Of a stretch of DNA of 5,934 nucleotides, positions 1-5,325 are shown one piece after another. The position numbers and the translations under genes were made by a program. How positions within the stretch are numbered: position 1 is the stretch's first letter; every line of letters begins with the position of its first letter. Origin of the DNA: Aequorivita sp. (lineage in GTDB: Bacteria > Bacteroidota > Bacteroidia > Flavobacteriales > Flavobacteriaceae); NCBI GenBank assembly GCA_020435865.1, contig JAGQYZ010000141.1:1-5934 (forward strand), written 5' to 3'. Below the pieces are notes generated by a model. It was not told where the DNA came from. It made no database searches and saw only the letters and a program-made list of their open reading frames with translations.

Positions 1-677
1 TCAATAGTATTCAAAAGCAAAACCGAGGAAAGCGCCTGCCCGTATTCTGCGGAATAACCGCCCGTGGAAAAAGTAATCCCATCAAACAAGAAAGGACTGT
101 AACGCCCGCGCGTAGGAACATTATTGGTCGTTGGGCTGTAAGGCGTAAAAACACGAATGCCATCAATAAAAATCTGCGTTTCGCCCGCATCGCCGCCCCG
201 AACAAAAAGGCGGCCGTCTTCCGCGACAGTTGTTGTTCCGGGAAGTGTTTGCAAAGCGCCAACAAAATCACCCAAAGCACTTGCTGTTGTAACAATATCC
301 AAAGGTTTTAAAACTGAAATCTTACTGTTATCGCCCGCAGAAAACGAACCTGCGGAAATGGTTACGGTTTCCAAGGAATTTACATCTTCGCGAAGTGTGA
401 TTTTTAAGTTTTTCATTTTTGAAACATCATCGATAAGCCTGAATGGTTCAAAAGAAACGTATGAAATGGTCAATGTTCGGGTGCCAATTTCAGAAGTTTC
501 AAATGAAAATTTTCCGTTATCATCAGAGGTGCCGCCGTCGTAAGTTCCTTCTAAATAAACATTGGCGCCAATGATCGGGGTATTGTTGGTATCAGTAACA
601 ATTCCTGAAACCGTATTTTGACCAAAAAAGATAAAGGGTGAAAAAAGTGCTAAAAAAGTAATTGTAAAGATTTTCAT
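1..677 (-). CDS. TonB-dependent outer-membrane receptor, N-terminal part (partial)
   Basis: Reading the minus strand from ATG at 677 gives 225 residues with no stop, so the gene continues beyond base 1. Residues 1-19 form a signal peptide (short Lys start, Phe/Leu-rich core, ending FFG just before QNTVSG). Residues about 22-95 match the carboxypeptidase-regulatory-like (CarboxypepD_reg-like) beta domain common in Bacteroidota receptors (GIVTDTNNTPIIGANVYLEG, then DDNGKFSF and ISYVSFEP). Residues about 120-225 are the plug domain: LPG near 145, LFVRGGDAGETQIFIDGIRV at 157-176 and GGYSAEYGQALSSVLLLNT at 206-224. Family knowledge: such proteins are outer-membrane beta-barrels that import large ligands using TonB-ExbBD energy. 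The barrel lies outside the window, so the ligand cannot be inferred, and no SusD-like partner is visible. The stretch nearest the left edge is clearly more GC-rich than the rest of the window. Confidence 0.93.
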   Translation of the reverse strand, partial: MKIFTITFLALFSPFIFFGQNTVSGIVTDTNNTPIIGANVYLEGTYDGGTSDDNGKFSFETSEIGTRTLTISYVSFEPFRLIDDVSKMKNLKITLREDVNSLETVTISAGSFSAGDNSKISVLKPLDIVTTASALGDFVGALQTLPGTTTVAEDGRLFVRGGDAGETQIFIDGIRVFTPYSPTTNNVPTRGRYSPFLFDGITFSTGGYSAEYGQALSSVLLLNTI

Positions 678-703
678 GGATTGGTTGATTTTTAATTTCT
701 GGT

Positions 704-733
704 CAAAGGTGAAATTTCGGTACATTTTTTCAG
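704..733 (-). promoter_or_regulatory. Possible promoter of the TonB-dependent receptor gene
   Basis: On the minus strand, CACCTTTG (711 to 704) differs from the Bacteroidota -7 consensus TAnnTTTG at one fixed position. A CTG at 733-731, 19 bases upstream, resembles the -33 element TTG. Transcription would start near 698, giving a leader of about 20 bases before the ATG at 677. This is a motif match only. Confidence 0.33.
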
Positions 734-817
734 AATAAAACAAACCGAATTATAAAATTGCATGCCTCAATTGTAATTTTAGGGCATACGTTAAAATAAT
801 CTCATTTCGAAAAATTG

Positions 818-825
818 TATCTTCG
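818..825 (+). promoter_or_regulatory. Possible -7 element of the DUF1801/OmdA gene
   Basis: TATCTTCG matches TAnnTTTG except for C at the seventh position. It lies 16 bases before the ATG at 842, so transcription would begin near 830 with a leader of only about 12 bases. No clear TTG lies 17-23 bases upstream, which weakens the call. If the promoter is real, the in-frame TTG at 815 is promoter sequence and not a start codon. Confidence 0.28.
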
Positions 826-841
826 GAAGAAACAAAGCAAG

Positions 842-1438
842 ATGGACGACTCGCAAAAAGTAGATGCTTTTATAGCAAAGCAAACAAAGTGGAAAGAAAA
901 ATTGCAACAACTGCGTGCGGTTTTCCAAAAAACAGAATTAAAGGAAGAAGTGAAATGGGGCAAACCCACTTATACAATTGATGGAAAAATGGTAGTGGCT
1001 ATGTCTGATTTCAAAAACCACATGGCACTCTGGTTTCATCAAGGAGTTTTTTTGAAAGACCCACAAAATAAACTAATCAATGCACAGGAAGGCGTTACAA
1101 AAGCCCTTAGGCAATGGCGATTTGAGGAAGATGACAAAATTGAGCCAAAAATAGTTTTGAAATATGTTGAAGAAGCAATTGCAAATGCAAAAGCTGGAAA
1201 AGAGATGAAACCAGTTAAGAAAAAAAAGGTTATTATTCCAGAAATTTTCAAAAATGCAATGGCGAAAGACAAACTTTTAAAAGAAAGCTATAACAAACTT
1301 ACCCCAGGCAGGCAGCGTGAATATGCAGAACATATAAGTGAAGCAAAACGGGAAGCTACACAACAAAGCAGGCTTGAAAAATGTAGTAAAATGATAAAGC
1401 AAGGGGTTGGCCTCCATGATAAATATAAAAACTGCTAA
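842..1438 (+). CDS. DUF1801 and YdeI/OmpD-associated (OmdA-type) domain protein
   Basis: The product is a 198-residue soluble protein with no signal peptide or membrane segment. Residues about 18-113 resemble DUF1801 (YdhG-like fold): the conserved VKWGKPTYT at 38-45, MVVAMSDFKNHMALWF at 50-65, and a helix near 102-116. A Lys-rich linker (119-129) joins this to a C-terminal OmdA-type segment (about 131-190) with IPEIFKNAM, LTPGRQREYAEHISEAKRE (153-171) and a basic tail. The arrangement matches the YdeI/OmpD-associated family, labelled 'bacteriocin-protection' in Pfam; the biochemical role is not established and I do not assign one. I chose ATG 842 over the in-frame TTG at 815 because the MYLRKKQSK extension has no domain support and overlaps a possible promoter element. 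The small repeat protein follows after 59 bases on the same strand and could be co-transcribed. Confidence 0.88.
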   Translation: MDDSQKVDAFIAKQTKWKEKLQQLRAVFQKTELKEEVKWGKPTYTIDGKMVVAMSDFKNHMALWFHQGVFLKDPQNKLINAQEGVTKALRQWRFEEDDKIEPKIVLKYVEEAIANAKAGKEMKPVKKKKVIIPEIFKNAMAKDKLLKESYNKLTPGRQREYAEHISEAKREATQQSRLEKCSKMIKQGVGLHDKYKNC

Positions 1439-1441
1439 TTA

Positions 1442-1457
1442 GAGATTAAAAAATCTC
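1442..1457 (+). other. Short hairpin after the DUF1801/OmdA gene
   Basis: GAGATT (1442-1447) and AATCTC (1452-1457) are perfect inverted repeats around an AAAA loop, starting 3 bases after the stop codon. The 6-bp stem has no following T-run, so it is at best a weak terminator or a 3' end-stabilising element. It may also be chance. Confidence 0.25.
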
Positions 1458-1497
1458 GAGAACACATTCGTAGTCATTAACCATAAATTTTTAAATT

Positions 1498-1827
1498 ATG
1501 AAAACAGATAAATACACAAAAACAATCCTAACCATTATTGCACTATGTTTAACAATCAATGTGATGAAGGATTTTGAAATTTTTCCTTCAGCCTATGCTT
1601 CTGAAATGTTTGAAACCAAACCAGTAAACGAAGTGATGGACGTCCGTTTAGTGGATATAAACACTTATGATGAACTGAACGTAAACCTAAAAAGCGTTGA
1701 CACGTATGACGAAGTAAAAGTGAATTTAAAAAAGATTGAAACCACGGACGAACTAGATGTAAATCTTGATGAAATTGGTGGTGGCTGGGTTTCAAATGGA
1801 GGGCCTATTCCTGTAAAAATTCAATAG
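1498..1827 (+). CDS. Small exported protein with 13-residue repeats, unknown function
   Basis: The product is 109 residues long. Residues 1-34 look like a signal sequence: Lys-containing start (MKTDKYTK), hydrophobic stretch ILTIIALCLTINVM (10-23), then PSAYA followed by SE, which fits an A-x-A signal peptidase site after residue 34. The hydrophobic core is short and interrupted by MKDFEIF, so an uncleaved membrane anchor is an alternative. Residues 48-93 contain three full copies and one partial copy of a 13-residue unit with consensus (D/N/K)-V-N-L-x-x-(I/V)-(D/E)-T-Y-D-E-(L/V). A degenerate half copy, NEVMDVRL, overlaps the start. The tail is Gly-rich (GGGWVSNGGPIPVKIQ). The mature part has no cysteines, and its repeat region is acidic. 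The ATG is preceded by an A/T-rich stretch typical of flavobacterial start sites. Similar short repeat proteins occur in flavobacteria as hypothetical proteins (from memory). No function is inferred. Confidence 0.8.
   Translation: MKTDKYTKTILTIIALCLTINVMKDFEIFPSAYASEMFETKPVNEVMDVRLVDINTYDELNVNLKSVDTYDEVKVNLKKIETTDELDVNLDEIGGGWVSNGGPIPVKIQ
1639..1776 (+). repeat. 39-bp coding repeat (13 residues), 3.5 copies
   Basis: In-frame units lie at 1639-1677 (DVRLVDINTYDEL), 1678-1716 (NVNLKSVDTYDEV), 1717-1755 (KVNLKKIETTDEL) and a partial one at 1756-1776 (DVNLDEI). The protein copies are much more alike than the DNA copies: TYDE is spelled with different codons in units 1 and 2. This suggests an old duplication held by selection on the protein rather than a recent slippage array. 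The V-x-L-x-x-I spacing suggests a short beta strand followed by an acidic turn in each unit. Confidence 0.85.
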
Positions 1828-1843
1828 TGGTTGATGATTAATG

Positions 1844-1881
1844 GAAAATGAAATTTTATATTTTTATTTTTCAATTTTTTT
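1844..1881 (+). terminator. Possible weak AT-rich terminator of the small-protein gene
   Basis: A long but almost entirely A/T stem can form between 1844-1853 and 1862-1872, with one bulged T at 1867 and a G-T pair, followed by a run of seven T at 1875-1881. It begins 16 bases after the stop at 1827 and overlaps the 3' end of the convergent NADH dehydrogenase gene. The low GC content of the stem makes it weak. Confidence 0.3.
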
Positions 1882-3144
1882 AAACGGACGAATAATCAAT
1901 CGTGCTGCCCGATCATAATTTATATAATTGTAAGTCCAATTGAAAAAAGTAACCACTCTATTTCGAAAGCCTACCAAAAACCAAAGATGAACAAACATCC
2001 ATAAATACCAAGCAATAATACCGCCAAAGTGCATATTGCGAATATCTACAACTGCCTTATTTCTACCAACTGTGGCCATGGATCCTTTATCAAAATAAGT
2101 GAAAGGTTCCATTTTATTGCCTCTAAGCATTTTTCTGAAATTTTTTCCAAGATGTTTTCCTTGCTGAATCGCAGGTTGGGCAACTTGCGGGTGCCCTTTG
2201 GGGTATTCTTTTGATTCCATCAAAGCGATATCGCCCAGCGCAAAAATATTTTCAAAACCCTTCACTTTGTTATACCCATCAACTCTATATCGGTTTGCTC
2301 TTTCAACCAAAGCTTCTCCATGTAAACCTTTAATCAATGCTCCTGTAACTCCAGCAGCCCAAATAAATGTAGCGGTTTCAAAAACTTTACCGTCATTGGT
2401 GGTAACTCTTTTTCCGTCATAATCATTTATATAGGCTCCAAGGTGAACTTGAACACCCAATTTTTCAAGAAAGATTAATGCTTTTTTTGAAACCGTTTCG
2501 CTCATAGGTGGCAAAACTCGGTTTTCCCCTTCAATTAGATGAACATTCATTTCATCTTCATCGAGTTCAGGGTAATCATTTTCTAAAATTCCTTTTCTGA
2601 ACTCAGCCAACGCACCGGCAAGCTCAACTCCCGTTGGCCCTGCGCCTGCAATTACAAAATTGAGTAGTCGCTTTCGTTCCACTACATCGGTAGTAATATC
2701 TGCTTGTTCAATATTTTGAAGTATTAAGCTACGAATGTTCAATGCCTGGGGGACGGTTTTCATCGGCATACTGTTTTCAGCAATGCTTTCATTTCCAAAG
2801 AAATTAGTGCGTGTTCCCGTTGCGATTACCAAATAGTCGTACCTTAGACTCCCAATGGAAGAATCAATAGTTGAAGTTTCGGTATTAATATTTTTAACCT
2901 TCGCCATTCTAAAATGAAAATCCTTATTTCTTCTAAAAATTTTTCGAAGCGGATATGCTATGGAATCCGGTTCCAAACTGGCCGTTGAAACTTGATATAA
3001 AAGAGGTTGAAAAGTGTGGTAGTTATGTCTATCAAAAAGGACGATCTGAACTTTTTCTTTTTGAAGCTTTTTTATAAAGGAAATACCAGCAAATCCACCA
3101 CCTATAACTACAATTCGGGGGGCGCCAGTTTCAGGAATATTCAT
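1864..3144 (-). CDS. ndh: Type II NADH:quinone oxidoreductase (NDH-2)
   Basis: The product is a 426-residue flavoprotein of normal NDH-2 length that would oxidise NADH and reduce membrane quinone without pumping protons, feeding the respiratory chain from the cytoplasmic face. Visible motifs: FAD Rossmann site VIGGGFAG (13-20); YLVIATGTRTNFFG (104-117), the second flavin-binding ATG motif; NADH-binding Rossmann site IAGAGPTGVELAG (165-177) with Glu174; WAAG (262-265); FALGDIA (301-307), whose Asp305 is expected to contact FAD; and AQPAIQQG (322-329), the quinone-site signature. A hydrophobic, Trp-rich segment at about 375-403 followed by a basic tail is the usual membrane-attachment region. 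The start at 3144 places the Rossmann strand about 10 residues in, as in the family. The frame stays open further upstream, but that extension lies in the divergent intergenic region and antisense to the sigma-factor start. It converges with the small-protein gene across 36 bases. Confidence 0.95.
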   Translation of the reverse strand: MNIPETGAPRIVVIGGGFAGISFIKKLQKEKVQIVLFDRHNYHTFQPLLYQVSTASLEPDSIAYPLRKIFRRNKDFHFRMAKVKNINTETSTIDSSIGSLRYDYLVIATGTRTNFFGNESIAENSMPMKTVPQALNIRSLILQNIEQADITTDVVERKRLLNFVIAGAGPTGVELAGALAEFRKGILENDYPELDEDEMNVHLIEGENRVLPPMSETVSKKALIFLEKLGVQVHLGAYINDYDGKRVTTNDGKVFETATFIWAAGVTGALIKGLHGEALVERANRYRVDGYNKVKGFENIFALGDIALMESKEYPKGHPQVAQPAIQQGKHLGKNFRKMLRGNKMEPFTYFDKGSMATVGRNKAVVDIRNMHFGGIIAWYLWMFVHLWFLVGFRNRVVTFFNWTYNYINYDRAARLIIRPFKKIEK

Positions 3145-3258
3145 TGTTTTTTTATAAAGCATAAAAATACAATTTGTTCCGTGAGTTACCATATTTTTTA
3201 GGAATTTTGTAACAAAGCATTTCAGAAGAACACTAATAAAAAAGCCAACAAGAAACCA
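3145..3258. promoter_or_regulatory. Divergent intergenic region between ndh and the sigma-factor gene
   Basis: These 114 bases must hold the start signals of both divergent genes. On the plus strand, GAATTTTG (3202-3209) differs from TAnnTTTG at the first base, and TTTG at 3173-3176 is a possible -33 element, but the 25-base spacing is longer than the usual 17-23. On the minus strand, TATTTTTA (3169 to 3162) is close to a -7 element but has no good -33 partner. The ndh start is preceded by an A-rich run. I see no clear operator. Confidence 0.3.
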
Positions 3259-3753
3259 TTGAACAAGGAACTGGAACATAGTTTTGTGACCCAATTGGAG
3301 GAAAACCAAAACATTGTACACAAAATCTGTAGGTTATACACCAACGACAGCGACGCGCACAACGACCTGTTTCAGGAAATAACAATTCAGCTTTGGCGTG
3401 CATTCCCTAAATTTCGGGGCGATTCTAAGTTCAGTACATGGATGTATCGTGTGGCATTGAATACAGCAATAACGCTTTATAGAAAATCAAAACGCAGTAT
3501 AAAAACACAAGATTTTGAAGGGGTCAGTTTTAAGATTTCCTCAGAACCTTATGATGATACCACAGAAAAGCAGCTAAAATTAATGTACAGTGCCGTTAAA
3601 GATTTAAACGATATTGACAAAGCCTTGGTTTTTCTCTATTTGGAAGACAAAAATTATAAAGAAATTTCAGAAACACTTGGTATTACTGAAGTTAACGCGA
3701 GAGTAAAAATGAACAGGATAAAGGAAAAATTACGAACCATTTTAAATCCGTAA
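3259..3753 (+). CDS. ECF-type RNA polymerase sigma factor (sigma-70 family)
   Basis: The product is 164 residues, the normal size for an ECF sigma factor. Region 2 (about 13-80) includes AHNDLFQEITIQLWRAF (33-49), KFRGDSKFSTWMYRVALN (51-68), typical of regions 2.2-2.4, and a basic end YRKSKR. A variable acidic linker (about 82-105) leads to region 4 (about 107-160), with the helix-turn-helix NYKEISETLGITEVNARVKMNR (132-153). The start is TTG at 3259: MNKELEHSFV begins directly before region 2, there is no in-frame ATG between the upstream stop (3199-3201) and Met62, and starting at Met62 would delete most of region 2. The membrane-protein gene begins 6 bases after the stop, so the two are almost certainly one operon. 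The sigma factor should direct RNA polymerase to a small regulon, possibly including this operon; the signal is unknown. Confidence 0.92.
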   Translation: MNKELEHSFVTQLEENQNIVHKICRLYTNDSDAHNDLFQEITIQLWRAFPKFRGDSKFSTWMYRVALNTAITLYRKSKRSIKTQDFEGVSFKISSEPYDDTTEKQLKLMYSAVKDLNDIDKALVFLYLEDKNYKEISETLGITEVNARVKMNRIKEKLRTILNP

Positions 3754-3759
3754 CCCACT

Positions 3760-4404
3760 ATGGATGAACTTGAAATATTAAAAAAACAATGGCAAAGTCA
3801 AGAGCAGGTGCTGCCGCATTTGTCTTATGACGATATCTATAAAATGCTTTTAAAAAAATCTTCATCCATAGTGAAGTGGATATTCTTCATAAGCATTGCC
3901 GAGATTCTTTTCTGGACGTTACTTTCGTTCCTTGTGCCAGAATCCAGCACCAAGTTTAGTGACGAAATTGGGCTTCATAACATTCTGTTGGGGGTAAATG
4001 TGCTAAACTATTCTGTTTTTGGTTTTTTCATAATTCTTTTTTACAAAAACTATCGTAAAATATCCACCACAGACTCCATAAAAGACTTGATGAAAAATAT
4101 TTTGCGCACCCGCAAAACCGTGAAATATTTTGTGATTTATAATGTAACAGCTTCAATTTTACTAATAATCGGAATCAATTTTTATTACTATGTAAACCAG
4201 GATATTGTTTTTAGGTTTATGACGGAAGACTATGGAATTACAAACATTTCCCAGGAAAGATTTATGAAAATGTTCTTTGTTATTCAAATCCTTTTCGGAA
4301 TTGTAATGATTGGTTTCGTTATGCTGTTTTACAGAATTGTTTATGGAATTTTATTGCGGCGACTTCACAAAAACTATAAAGAGCTAAAAAAGATAGAAGT
4401 TTGA
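3760..4404 (+). CDS. Four-helix membrane protein, possible regulator of the sigma factor
   Basis: The product is 214 residues. An N-terminal segment (1-38) with MDELEILKKQWQ and LSYDDIYKMLLKKS is amphipathic and charged. Four hydrophobic segments follow at about 39-59, 74-95, 121-144 and 170-194. Positive charges lie before segment 1, between 2 and 3 (KNYRK, RTRKTVK) and at the C-terminus (RRLHKNYKELKK), predicting that both ends and the middle loop (96-120) are cytoplasmic. There is no signal peptide, zinc-binding HxxxCxxC anti-sigma motif or FecR domain. Translation starts 6 bases after the sigma-factor stop, so it is probably co-transcribed. By analogy with sigma/anti-sigma operons, the cytoplasmic N-terminus could hold the sigma factor at the membrane, but this is inference from context. 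I recognise similar flavobacterial proteins next to sigma factors but know no proven function. Related proteins may carry unhelpful automatic names such as beta-carotene monooxygenase (from memory); nothing here supports that activity. Confidence 0.85.
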   Translation: MDELEILKKQWQSQEQVLPHLSYDDIYKMLLKKSSSIVKWIFFISIAEILFWTLLSFLVPESSTKFSDEIGLHNILLGVNVLNYSVFGFFIILFYKNYRKISTTDSIKDLMKNILRTRKTVKYFVIYNVTASILLIIGINFYYYVNQDIVFRFMTEDYGITNISQERFMKMFFVIQILFGIVMIGFVMLFYRIVYGILLRRLHKNYKELKKIEV

Positions 4405-4419
4405 AGTTAAAGACAATAA

Positions 4420-5223
4420 TCAATACCGCCACTGTCGTTCTTTGTTGAGCTCTTCTTCACTTTGAATTTCTGAAGCGGGAATAACTTTTAGGAAAGATGG
4501 ATGCTGCTCGATGGCATATTCTAATTTTTCAACAATTTGGTCCATCGAGTCATTTTCATAATCAATATCTAAAGGGGGTTTTATTTCCATAGACTGAAGA
4601 ATACCTCGCTTTTTAATACGAGTCCCTTTTTTGTCAAAAGATCTTCTGAAACCATCAATAACAATGGGAACAACCACAGGTTTATTTTTTTTGATAATAT
4701 GTGCCGTTCCTCTTCTAATTGGTTTCCAAGGCTTGGTGGTTCCCTGCGGAAAAGTGATTACCCAACCGTCATTCAAAGCTTTGGTAATGTTGCTCACATC
4801 GCTCATTTTTACCTGTTTATTCACATCCTGACCCTTTTCCCGCCAAGTTCGCTCTATACTTATGGAGCCTGCATACGCAAGAATTTTAGGAAGCAAGCCC
4901 GCTTTCATGGTTTCCTTTGCAGCAACAAAATAAATATTGAGCTTTGGACGCCACAAATAGCCTACATTTTTTATACTGTCGTCCCTTCCGCTTAAACTAG
5001 CATTAAAAACATGGAGCATTGCAGCAACGTCTGCAAAATAGGTTTGATGGTTGCTTACAAAAAGTACATTCTTCTCAGGCAATGTTTTCAAAATCTCACT
5101 GCCGTGAATTTGCAAATTGTTAAAGCCCTTAAACCGCTGATGTGTTAAAAGCCCAGCAATACGAATTAGCCAAAGTTTTAAAAAAAGAATATGTCCGAAC
5201 GGATTTTTTTTGAAGAGACTCAT
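4420..5223 (-). CDS. PlsC-family acyltransferase (1-acylglycerol-3-phosphate acyltransferase-like)
   Basis: The product is 267 residues and belongs to the LPLAT/PlsC fold, whose members transfer acyl chains to lysophospholipids or related acceptors at the cytoplasmic membrane. A hydrophobic N-terminal segment (about 10-26) is a likely membrane contact. The four motifs are recognisable but altered: motif I is SNHQTYFAD (57-65), so His59 and Asp65 are separated by five residues instead of four; motif II is GSISIER (119-125); motif III is FPQGTTK (158-164), with Gln replacing the usual Glu; motif IV is VPIVI (185-189). About 50 residues separate motifs I and II, including LSGRDDSIKNVGYLWRPKLN. 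From memory, other flavobacterial homologues share these variants, so I do not read them as decay. The acceptor is unknown: lysophosphatidic acid is the default, and amino-acid lipids are an alternative. It converges on the four-helix protein gene (15 bases apart) and lies 93 bases downstream of the NUDIX gene. Confidence 0.88.
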   Translation of the reverse strand: MSLFKKNPFGHILFLKLWLIRIAGLLTHQRFKGFNNLQIHGSEILKTLPEKNVLFVSNHQTYFADVAAMLHVFNASLSGRDDSIKNVGYLWRPKLNIYFVAAKETMKAGLLPKILAYAGSISIERTWREKGQDVNKQVKMSDVSNITKALNDGWVITFPQGTTKPWKPIRRGTAHIIKKNKPVVVPIVIDGFRRSFDKKGTRIKKRGILQSMEIKPPLDIDYENDSMDQIVEKLEYAIEQHPSFLKVIPASEIQSEEELNKERQWRY

Positions 5224-5226
5224 TTT

Positions 5227-5261
5227 CAGTATTCAGTAATAAGTATTCAGTGGTCAGATTC
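5227..5261. repeat. Heptamer tandem repeat in the acyltransferase leader
   Basis: On the plus strand there are five consecutive 7-base units of consensus CAGTATT: 5227-5233 (exact), 5234-5240 (CAGTAAT), 5241-5247 (AAGTATT), 5248-5254 (CAGTGGT) and 5255-5261 (CAGATTC). The array ends 3 bases from the acyltransferase ATG, so on the transcribed strand it occupies the ribosome-binding region as AATACTG units. Decay increases away from the gene. Confidence 0.75.
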
Positions 5262-5264
5262 TAT

Positions 5265-5291
5265 TTCGTCCCGATATCCATCGTGATCGAA
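5265..5291. repeat. Imperfect 27-bp palindrome
   Basis: Arms 5265-5275 (TTCG then TCCCGAT) and 5280-5291 (ATCGTGA then TCGAA) pair around the loop ATCC, with one mismatch and one unpaired base. No T-run follows on either side, so it is not a standard terminator. It may be a decayed member of a palindromic intergenic repeat family or an RNA hairpin at the 5' end of the acyltransferase transcript. Confidence 0.5.
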
Positions 5292-5295
5292 TTGA

Positions 5296-5325
5296 CAAAT
5301 ATACTAAAATAAGCTGTTACAGCAC
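5296..5325 (-). promoter_or_regulatory. Probable promoter of the acyltransferase gene
   Basis: TATATTTG (5303 to 5296, minus strand) is an exact match to the Bacteroidota -7 consensus TAnnTTTG. GTG at 5325-5323, separated by 19 bases, is a one-mismatch -33 element and lies in the last codons of the NUDIX gene. Transcription would begin near 5290, giving a leader of about 67 bases that contains the palindrome and the heptamer array. The acyltransferase can therefore probably be transcribed independently of the NUDIX gene. Confidence 0.5.

Noticed and set aside
11..543. Two open frames (11-295 minus, 157-543 plus) overlapping the receptor gene
   Set aside because: They are shadows of the receptor reading frame, which carries clear signal-peptide, regulatory-like and plug motifs and uses no stop across the region.
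762..787. Inverted repeat ATGCC / GGCAT in the 678-841 intergenic region
   Set aside because: Only 5 bp of stem around a 16-base spacer, with no T-run and no symmetry relative to either promoter; likely chance in AT-rich DNA.
815..841. TTG at 815 as the start of the DUF1801/OmdA gene
   Set aside because: The 9 extra residues have no domain support and the bases overlap a possible -7 promoter element; ATG 842 is 27 bases on and fits the family.
1639..1776. CRISPR-like or slippage array in the 39-bp repeats
   Set aside because: The units are contiguous, in frame and diverged at the DNA level, without identical repeats or unique spacers. They are protein repeats.
3145..3321. A 59-residue N-terminal extension of the NADH dehydrogenase frame, rich in hydrophobic residues
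   Set aside because: It lies before the normal Rossmann start, spans the divergent intergenic region and runs antisense to the sigma-factor start. The ATG at 3144 gives the family's usual length.
4631..4995. Two overlapping plus-strand open frames within the acyltransferase gene
   Set aside because: They are antisense to a well-supported conserved gene, have no recognisable domain and have no ribosome-binding context.
4420..5223. Treating the acyltransferase as a decaying pseudogene because of its altered motifs
   Set aside because: The frame is intact over 267 residues, all four motif positions are recognisable, and the surrounding sequence is well formed. A divergent subfamily explains the changes better.
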